From Gammaproteobacteria bacterium (GTDB taxonomy: Bacteria; Pseudomonadota; Gammaproteobacteria; SZUA-229), in assembly GCA_026197015.1 (NCBI GenBank), contig JAPHRB010000020.1:1-11422 (forward strand): a DNA stretch of 11,422 bases, in the 5' to 3' direction. Both the position numbers and the translations under genes were made by a program. The notes under the pieces are model-generated. The model had not been told where the DNA came from, ran no database searches, and saw only the letters and a program-made list of their open reading frames with translations. This document shows, in pieces, positions 7,831-11,422 of the stretch (the first letter of the stretch is position 1; each line of letters starts with the position of its first letter).

Positions 7831-7909
7831 ATTTCAGCTCAGGCAGATGGCTTAAAAGTGAGATATAGCTTTAGTGATGATACCTGAGTGAGCTGCCTGG
7901 AGCTGAAAT
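7831..7909. repeat. Long imperfect inverted repeat (16-nt arms, one bulge) in a gene-free region
   Basis: ATTTCAGCTCAGGCAG (7831-7846) is complementary to CTGCCTGGAGCTGAAAT (7893-7909) with a single bulged base. The 46-nt interior includes CCTGAG, able to pair alternatively with CTCAGG of the left arm. No T-run follows on either strand, so it is not a simple terminator. It could be a structured RNA, a tiny non-autonomous element or a recombination remnant. Confidence 0.55.
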
Positions 7910-8210
7910 TAAAACTGGCAGTAGAGGCTTATTCGTACCTCTAACATCTGAAAAGGGGTTTATAGCAAAATTAAGTTATATATAAGTGACTGGAGTTTAT
8001 TAACTTGAATCTGCTGAGAGTCTGGATTTAAAGACGAGGTTGATTGCTCATAAATTTTAAAATACATAAAAAGTCACCTGATAAGGGTCGTTAGATGTAT
8101 AAAGAAGGATTTCACGGGCTCTAAAAGCCATTTATGGGGTTAAATTGATATATATCTTACTGATTTTGTTGATTTATTGTGAAGTCGATAACAAATCACC
8201 CAAACGGGCG

Positions 8211-8239
8211 TTGTTTAATAAATCAGTATAGTCTAATAT
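8211..8239 (+). promoter_or_regulatory. Sigma-70-like promoter for the 37-aa membrane protein gene
   Basis: TTGTTT (8211-8216) and TAATAT (8234-8239) are separated by exactly 17 nt. The predicted start of transcription, near 8246, leaves a leader of about 25 nt that contains the GGAG ribosome binding site of the following small gene. Confidence 0.55.
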
Positions 8240-8270
8240 TACGTTTCTTGTTTAATTAGCGGAGTAAACT

Positions 8271-8384
8271 ATGATGTCACTTGATATCTTTACTTATGTT
8301 GGAATTGGCTTTGCTGTAGCTGTTATCGTTGTTATGTTCAGCTTATGTAAATCAAAAGGCGGCTGTAATAATTCAGCTTGTTGA
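8271..8384 (+). CDS. Small single-helix membrane protein with Cys-containing C-terminal tail (37 aa)
   Basis: This 37-codon gene has ATG 8271 (a second ATG follows at once) and stop TGA 8382-8384. A GGAG ribosome binding site (8261-8264) lies six nt ahead of the ATG. Residues 7-25 form one hydrophobic helix (FTYVGIGFAVAVIVVMFSL), followed by a basic, Gly-rich tail with Cys26, Cys32 and Cys37 ending the protein. The layout resembles FeoB-associated Cys-rich membrane proteins and similar tiny Cys-tailed peptides, which may bind iron or other metals. No feo genes are in the window, so function is unknown. Its own promoter upstream and a strong terminator 30 nt downstream make it a stand-alone transcription unit and argue that it is a real gene. 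Confidence 0.75.
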   Translation: MMSLDIFTYVGIGFAVAVIVVMFSLCKSKGGCNNSAC

Positions 8385-8414
8385 TCCTATATAGCAATTA
8401 AATGATAAAAATTT

Positions 8415-8444
8415 AAAAATACCCGCACTAGCGGGTATTTTTTT
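8415..8444. terminator. Intrinsic terminator after the 37-aa gene (bidirectional potential)
   Basis: AAAAATACCCGC (8415-8426) and GCGGGTATTTTT (8431-8442) form a perfect 12-bp stem with loop ACTA, followed by further T residues on the + strand. On the - strand the same stem is also followed by T residues, so it may end transcripts arriving from both sides. Confidence 0.9.
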
Positions 8445-8461
8445 GTGTTTTTAAAACTGGA

Positions 8462-8509
8462 TATCTCTATATCTTAGAGATAGCGTAATGTGAATAAGCC
8501 ACATTGCGC
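8462..8509. repeat. Two directly adjacent stem-loops
   Basis: The first stem is TATCTCTA/TAGAGATA (8462-8469, 8475-8482) with loop TATCT. The second begins at the next base: GCGTAATGTG/CACATTGCGC (8483-8492, 8500-8509), ten pairs with one G-U wobble on the RNA and loop AATAAGC. They lie between the terminator of the 37-aa gene and the end of the opposing relic gene. They could be a transcript 3' end structure or a small palindromic repeat pair. Confidence 0.6.
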
Positions 8510-8523
8510 CTCTTTAAAAGCAT

Positions 8524-8769
8524 CTAACGATGCACAGGATGGAAAATAATCAGCCTCTTCGTGGTGCTGGTTTCAGTCACATCTGTAAGTGCCCAGCCTT
8601 CGTTCATGAATCTAACTCCCTGTTCGTGTTTAGCGAGCACACTCTGAATCTTTGAATTATATAAGCTATTATAAACCGGCAGTATATGAGCACCCGGAAT
8701 ACCTAAGATGTATTCAAAAAACACACGTTTTAAATATCTGACAATAAGGTTGCTCACTTTTATTTTCAT
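8524..8769 (-). pseudogene. N-terminal relic of a thiamine-diphosphate enzyme (acetolactate synthase-like)
   Basis: The first 60 or so residues match the start of acetolactate synthase-type TPP enzymes: MKIKVSNLIVRYLK, then YILGIPGAHILPVYNSLYNS, then VLAKHEQGVRFMNEGWA. The family pattern is a FGIPGAHILPVYD..L..S-type segment and KHEQGAAFMAEGYA, and the Glu of HEQG is the residue that activates TPP. Such enzymes are about 550 aa, but this frame stops after 81 aa. Residues 59-81 no longer resemble the family, and the neighbouring DNA on the - strand carries hairpins rather than the missing PYR, middle and PP domains. Substitutions such as VRFMNEGW for AAFMAEGY also suggest decay. No clear ribosome binding site is visible. 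I call it a deletion remnant; expression as a short peptide cannot be excluded. Confidence 0.75.
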
Positions 8770-8891
8770 AATAAGTAGCTGATTTTTATCAGATTAAGAA
8801 TGATTTTTTATTGCTATTTAAGACTATACTCAGGTATTAATTCTGCATCATAGACGGCGCTAATTAAATCTTAAATGAGGCCTTAAAAAAT

Positions 8892-9308
8892 ATGAAAACT
8901 GTTAGTGATATTATGATATCTAATGTTGTGAGTGTTAAAACTACGGATAGTATTCACCTTGCCAGAATGATGATGAAAGATAAGGCTATTCGGCATTTAC
9001 CGGTGGTTGATGCTGAGACAGGTTATTATGTTGGTTTATTATCACAACGTAGTTTATTGAATCACGCATTTAATATTGTAGAAAAATTTGGTATGAGTGG
9101 GCTGGATAAACGCGAGTCACGAACTCAGGTTAAAGAAATAATGGCAACTGATTGCATTACAGTGGAACCAGATACCGGTTTAATATCTATTGGTGAGTTA
9201 TTTATTATTAAAAAGGTAAGCTGTTTACCCGTTGTAGAGAATAAACAGCTGAAGGGGATAGTAACCTCGGTTGATTTTGTGAAACTGGCTTTGCATTTGT
9301 TGAAGTAG
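8892..9308 (+). CDS. Stand-alone tandem CBS-domain protein
   Basis: This 138-aa protein consists almost only of two CBS domains, about 7-58 (DIMISNVVSVKTTDSI...RHLPVVD...VGLLSQRSLL) and 83-134 (IMATDCITVEPDTGL...SCLPVVENKQLKGIVTSVDFV). Paired CBS domains form a Bateman module that usually binds adenine nucleotides such as AMP, ATP or SAM and reports energy state to a partner. No enzyme or transporter domain is attached, so the partner is unknown. The start ATG 8892 has GAGG at 8877-8880, a somewhat long spacing of 11 nt. It is flanked by the divergent TPP-enzyme relic on the left and a palindromic repeat element on the right, and appears to be monocistronic. No clear terminator follows. Confidence 0.93.
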   Translation: MKTVSDIMISNVVSVKTTDSIHLARMMMKDKAIRHLPVVDAETGYYVGLLSQRSLLNHAFNIVEKFGMSGLDKRESRTQVKEIMATDCITVEPDTGLISIGELFIIKKVSCLPVVENKQLKGIVTSVDFVKLALHLLK

Positions 9309-9370
9309 GGTTAGTGTTTAGGCAATAAAACCGGTTATCAGATTTTAAAACTGCTTAGTTATCGTTGTTT

Positions 9371-9535
9371 AGGTGCATATCCCTCGGGGATAGAGTATTT
9401 TTCTCGCCATGTACCCTGTCGCGATACAATCAAGATCACTACGAAGTCGGCTTGCTACATTATCATCTCTTGATGGCTTTACAACAGGGGACAGGGCGCA
9501 AAAAGCAGCGACCTTTCCCCGAGGGATATGTACCT
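9371..9535. repeat. REP/BIME-like palindromic element, copy 1 (165 bp, 20-nt terminal inverted repeats)
   Basis: The ends AGGTGCATATCCCTCGGGGA (9371-9390) and TCCCCGAGGGATATGTACCT (9516-9535) are inverted repeats matching at 19 of 20 positions. The right end carries an imperfect hairpin, GGGGACAGGGCGC-AAAAA-GCAGCG-ACCTTTCCCC (9487-9520). The left end looks like a degraded inverted copy of the same hairpin (CGGGGATAGAG, T-run, CGCC, CCCTGTC, about 9385-9420). The interior of about 70 nt has no coding capacity. It lies between the convergent ends of the CBS and phosphoesterase genes. A second copy is at 10750-10890. Similar GGGGACAGG-type palindromes accompany REP-associated tyrosine transposases in other proteobacteria; no such gene is in this window. 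Confidence 0.8.
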
Positions 9536-9600
9536 TAACAGTGCATGCTCTTAGCTTTTTAGCATTTTTAAAAAGTCTGCTTTAGTATATAAACCGCTAT

Positions 9601-10146
9601 TTAAGCTACTACCTCATCTTCAAAACGAATCATCTCAATATGCCATTCCCGATCAGCACAAGCCGTTAGAATTAAGCAGGATGGGCCACCGCGTGTACGT
9701 GTAGCGCCCGCTGCTCCCGGGTTAATTACCCAGGGCTTTTGAGCGTCATCAACGAGCATCGTATGAGTATGTCCATAGACAATTAGTTTTGCATGTGGGT
9801 GTGAGGCACGTAATGACGCATGGTCAGGCTTGTGCATACCGTGTTTATGTCCATGTTCTATTGCGACTGTACCACCAGGTAGTTCTATTTCTGCAATCGC
9901 TGGTAAACCGTTGACTATGGCTTTCTCGCTTTCATGCCAGAGACTTTCAACGTCGTTATTACCGGTAACGGCTGTAACATTTGAGCTCAGTTCATGTAAC
10001 TGATCTAGCACGTGAGCACCACAAATATCACCTGCATGAATAATTTGATCGCATGATTTAATTATATTAATAATGTCTGGGCTTATAACGCTATGGGTGT
10101 CAGAAATAATCGCTACTTTGCGGGTGCTGGTATTGGGGGGGGTCAT
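9601..10146 (-). CDS. YfcE/MJ0936-type calcineurin-like metallophosphoesterase
   Basis: This 181-aa protein is a probable cytoplasmic metal-dependent phosphodiesterase of the YfcE/MJ0936 family, whose physiological substrates are mostly unknown. All five metal-site motifs are present: SDTH (Asp16, His18), HAGD (Asp40), GNND (Asn63), EHGH (His98, His100) and GHTH (His126, His128), plus NPGA (142-145) where the family usually has NPGS. The length fits a complete protein. The start is ATG 10146, the only in-frame ATG ahead of the first catalytic motif, but no Shine-Dalgarno sequence precedes it. Only 26 nt separate an intrinsic terminator from the start codon, so expression probably depends on read-through of its leader. 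Its neighbour upstream on the same strand is a frameshifted small gene. The catalytic identity is secure; the substrate is not. Confidence 0.94.
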   Translation of the reverse strand: MTPPNTSTRKVAIISDTHSVISPDIINIIKSCDQIIHAGDICGAHVLDQLHELSSNVTAVTGNNDVESLWHESEKAIVNGLPAIAEIELPGGTVAIEHGHKHGMHKPDHASLRASHPHAKLIVYGHTHTMLVDDAQKPWVINPGAAGATRTRGGPSCLILTACADREWHIEMIRFEDEVVA

Positions 10147-10172
10147 GTTTTTAGTCTATGTTATTTAGTAAT

Positions 10173-10197
10173 AAAAAACCGCCGAAAGTGCCGGCGG
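10173..10197 (-). terminator. Intrinsic terminator just upstream of the metallophosphoesterase gene
   Basis: On the - strand CCGCCG (10197-10192) pairs with CGGCGG (10184-10179) around the loop GCACTTT, followed by TTTTTT (10178-10173). It works only in the leftward direction. It may end the transcript of the frameshifted gene upstream, or act as an attenuator in the phosphoesterase leader. Confidence 0.8.
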
Positions 10198-10199
10198 CT

Positions 10200-10222
10200 A
10201 AAAAGACTACGTTTCCTAGTCT
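10200..10222 (-). other. Upstream stem-loop with short T-run in the metallophosphoesterase leader
   Basis: On the - strand AGACTA (10222-10217), loop GGAAACG and TAGTCT (10209-10204) form a six-pair hairpin followed by TTTT. It lies directly ahead of the GC-rich terminator. It could be a weak first terminator or part of a regulated leader fold. Confidence 0.5.
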
Positions 10223-10240
10223 CTAATAATAGCCTTATGT

Positions 10241-10270
10241 ATTATAAAATAAATCCCCCGAATGGGTAAA
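10241..10270 (-). promoter_or_regulatory. Sigma-70-like promoter ahead of the terminator/phosphoesterase leader
   Basis: On the - strand TTTACC (10270-10265) and a perfect TATAAT (10246-10241) are 18 nt apart. Transcription would begin near 10234 and reach the T-run of the terminator after about 60 nt. The promoter therefore drives either a short RNA or, on read-through, the metallophosphoesterase. Confidence 0.55.
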
Positions 10271-10318
10271 GTTCTAGAGAGTTACAATACCAACTATTAA
10301 TTTTAGTAGGAAATTTAG

Positions 10319-10551
10319 TCATCCAGTGCTGCTTTTCTTGCTTCTTACTGTTTTATATTTGTGTTCTTCAATTTCTGCGGTTTTACGATAAGCAAGAATC
10401 TCTTTACGTTCTTCGGTATGTTTATCGTAGGCACCCTCACGTTCTTTAATTATCATTTCACCAAATAAAACCTGTTTCACTAGTGCGAAACCAAATTCAT
10501 TAATGCAACTTCGACCCTGTTATGTGGTAATTGAAAAGTATTTTCGCTCAT
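10319..10551 (-). pseudogene. Frameshifted small gene, 78-residue charged protein of unknown function
   Basis: ATG 10551-10549 (- strand) has an AAGG ribosome binding site five nt ahead and opens MSENTFQLPHNRVEVALMN, then runs into TAG (10482-10480) after 23 codons. From the same spot the -1 frame is open for about 59 further codons to TGA 10321-10319, reading NEFGFALVKQVLFGEM, then KEREGAYDKHTEERKE and a Lys-rich end. Restoring one extra AATG at 10496-10504 (AATG to a tandem AATGAATG) joins them into a 78-aa protein, so a 4-nt slippage deletion is likely. There is no slippery heptamer for programmed frameshifting. The downstream frame has no ATG before codon M of FGEM. The product is rich in Lys and Glu and probably helical; I do not recognise the family. 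It could be a real decay event or a sequence error. Confidence 0.6.
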
Positions 10552-10749
10552 GAGCCTTGTTCTAAATAATTTTCAGGTTATTCTGTTGTTAAATATGGGG
10601 CTAAATCACTGAATTTCAAGAGGATATTGCAGGATAAAAACAAGCTATATTCAAACCAGACGGCTATTATATTATATTTTTCAGTTGCTTACCTGATATA
10701 GATAAATAATGTGATGAACAGACGGTAGTCGCTCAGTTTAGTTATTTAA
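10552..10749. other. AT-rich intergenic stretch upstream of the frameshifted gene, no gene seen
   Basis: This is probably the 5' region of the - strand frameshifted gene. An AT-rich segment near 10666-10678 reads TATAATATAAT on the - strand and could contain its -10 box, but no -35 hexamer at a proper distance is convincing. No frame on either strand has coding character. Confidence 0.4.
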
Positions 10750-10890
10750 CCGTCGGGGATGGAGCGCCGCTTTTGGCGCTTCGTCCCCCGGCAAGGGTTT
10801 TGCGGAGTCGATACCTTATTCTGTTAGCTACTGCTGGTAAGGGTTAAGGGGACAGGGCGCAAAAAGCGCGACCTGTCCCCGAGGGAAATG
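10750..10890. repeat. REP/BIME-like palindromic element, copy 2
   Basis: Two hairpins lie in inverted orientation. The left one is GGGGATGGAGCGCC (10755-10768), loop GCTTTT, GGCGCTTCGTCCCC (10775-10788): 14 pairs with two wobbles, and CCG/CGG outside. The right one is GGGGACAGG-GCGC (10848-10860), loop AAAAA, GCGC-GA-CCTGTCCCC (10866-10880). The right hairpin and the following GAGGGAAATG match copy 1 (9487-9530) almost base for base and form a better stem than copy 1. The left hairpin is a diverged inverted version of the right one. The spacer of about 55 nt has no coding capacity. It lies just beyond the hppA terminator. Confidence 0.8.
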
Positions 10891-10945
10891 TTTCGCAGCC
10901 GTATTTATACTTACAGTCATTTAATCTGATGTTTTGTTAAGCATA

Positions 10946-10976
10946 AAAAAACGCGACTCAAAGAGTCGCGTTTTTA
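10946..10976. terminator. Intrinsic terminator downstream of hppA
   Basis: ACGCGACTC (10951-10959), loop AAA and GAGTCGCGT (10963-10971) form a perfect nine-pair stem flanked by A-run and T-run. In the - direction it is followed by seven T residues (the A-run before 10951), placed 27 nt after the hppA stop. It also works on paper for + strand transcripts. Confidence 0.92.
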
Positions 10977-11002
10977 GCTTTGCTTAATTTTAAGAAAAAA
11001 TC

Positions 11003-11422
11003 TTAGCCAAGCAAAGGCACAATCAATAGTGCAACAATGTTCATAATCTTAATTAAAGGATTAATCGCAGGGCCTGCTGTATCTTTGTATGGGTCGCCTA
11101 CAGTGTCACCAGTAACCGCTGCTTTATGAGCATCAGAACCTTTACCACCGTGGTTACCATCTTCGATATATTTCTTCGCATTATCCCATGCACCACCACC
11201 GGTAGTCATAGAAATCGCTACGAACAAACCAGTCACGATTGTACCAATCAGTACGCCACCCAGTGCTTCAGCGCCAAGAGTAAGACCAACGATAATTGGC
11301 ACCGCTACAGGTAATAAAGAAGGAACTAACATTTCCTTAATCGCGGCTTTAGTTAACAGGTCAACGGCTTTAGAGTAATCTGGCTTTTCAGAATAATCCA
11401 TAATACCTGGTTTTTCTCTAAA
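11003..11422 (-). CDS. hppA: Membrane-bound proton/sodium-translocating pyrophosphatase, C-terminal part (gene continues beyond the window)
   Basis: Membrane pyrophosphatase hydrolyses inorganic pyrophosphate and pumps H+ (or Na+) across the inner membrane. Only the last 139 codons are here. The frame stays open to the window edge (REKPGIMDYSEKPDY), so the ATG at 11401 is internal. The C-terminal family signatures are present: GGGAWDNAKKYIE, GSDAHKAAVTGDTVGDPYKDTAGPAINPLIKI, with the acidic/Lys residues of the cytosolic active site, then a final hydrophobic helix (MNIVALLIVPLLG). Two further hydrophobic segments lie earlier (about codons 29-45 and 47-66 of the visible frame). The residue pairs that decide K+ dependence and ion type lie outside the window. 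The stop is TAA, followed by a strong terminator at 10946-10976. Confidence 0.96.
   Translation of the reverse strand, partial: FREKPGIMDYSEKPDYSKAVDLLTKAAIKEMLVPSLLPVAVPIIVGLTLGAEALGGVLIGTIVTGLFVAISMTTGGGAWDNAKKYIEDGNHGGKGSDAHKAAVTGDTVGDPYKDTAGPAINPLIKIMNIVALLIVPLLG

Larger units (their letters stand above)
7625..8270. other. Gene-free region of about 650 nt between the kinase gene and the small Cys membrane protein gene
   Basis: No open frame with codon content, ribosome binding site or recognisable protein motif was found on either strand. It holds the two inverted repeats listed separately, a small stem TAGAGG/CCTCTA (7922-7943) and, at its right end, the promoter of the 37-aa gene. The DNA is AT-rich with no obvious protein remnants. 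Confidence 0.5.

Noticed and set aside
9371..9535. CRISPR array or attachment site
   Set aside because: The repeats are inverted and occur as one pair per element; there is no regular direct repeat-spacer pattern, integrase or tRNA gene nearby.
10480..10551. Programmed -1 frameshift in the 78-residue gene
   Set aside because: No slippery heptamer aligned with the reading frame and no downstream stimulatory stem-loop; a 4-nt deletion of a tandem AATG explains it more simply.

Overview
The window looks like a piece of the chromosome of a low-to-moderate GC gammaproteobacterium. The main evidence is gene order on the + strand: cheB, a MotA/MotC stator gene, a MotB/MotD stator gene, a ParA-type ATPase, a ParP-like CheW protein, cheW and a DUF2802 protein. 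From memory, this is the 3' end of the large flagellar/chemotaxis cluster of Pseudomonas, Vibrio relatives and many other flagellated gammaproteobacteria. No genus can be fixed from the sequence alone. The membrane pyrophosphatase at the right edge fits many marine or chemotrophic gammaproteobacteria but is not diagnostic.

Left part (1-5426, + strand): the 5'-truncated cheB (receiver cut at its phospho-acceptor Asp, methylesterase domain complete) is followed by the two stator genes, the ParA-like array-positioning ATPase and a CheW-like protein with a long acidic/repetitive N-terminus. After a 232-nt gap come the coupling protein CheW and a small membrane-anchored DUF2802 protein. Together they cover receptor adaptation, torque generation, polar placement of chemosensory arrays and receptor-kinase coupling. 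Motor gene spacing is tight (abutting or overlapping) except at two gaps, 1689-1832 and 4297-4528.

Middle part (5427-8891): a gene-poor stretch, then a divergent orphan hybrid histidine kinase (PAS, HisKA, HATPase, receiver) on the - strand. Upstream of it are about 650 nt without genes but with inverted repeats. A 37-codon Cys-containing membrane peptide gene (8271-8384) lies in this area with its own promoter, ribosome binding site and strong terminator. It was found by reading the sequence because it is very short. Next to it, on the - strand, is the decayed N-terminal remnant of a thiamine-diphosphate enzyme of the acetolactate synthase type.

Right part (8892-11422): a two-CBS-domain protein (+), a YfcE-type metallophosphoesterase (-), a frameshifted 78-residue gene (-) and the C-terminus of membrane pyrophosphatase HppA (-, running off the edge). 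Two copies of a REP/BIME-like palindromic element (9371-9535 and 10750-10890) sit between these genes. The leader of the metallophosphoesterase is notable. A good promoter is followed within about 70 nt by two stem-loops, the second an intrinsic terminator ending only 26 nt before the start codon, which suggests attenuation or a small RNA.

I did not find an entire new defence or mobile system. The most interesting material is small or non-coding: the terminator-bearing leader, the paired palindromic repeats, the Cys-rich mini membrane protein, the TPP-enzyme relic and the frameshifted small gene.
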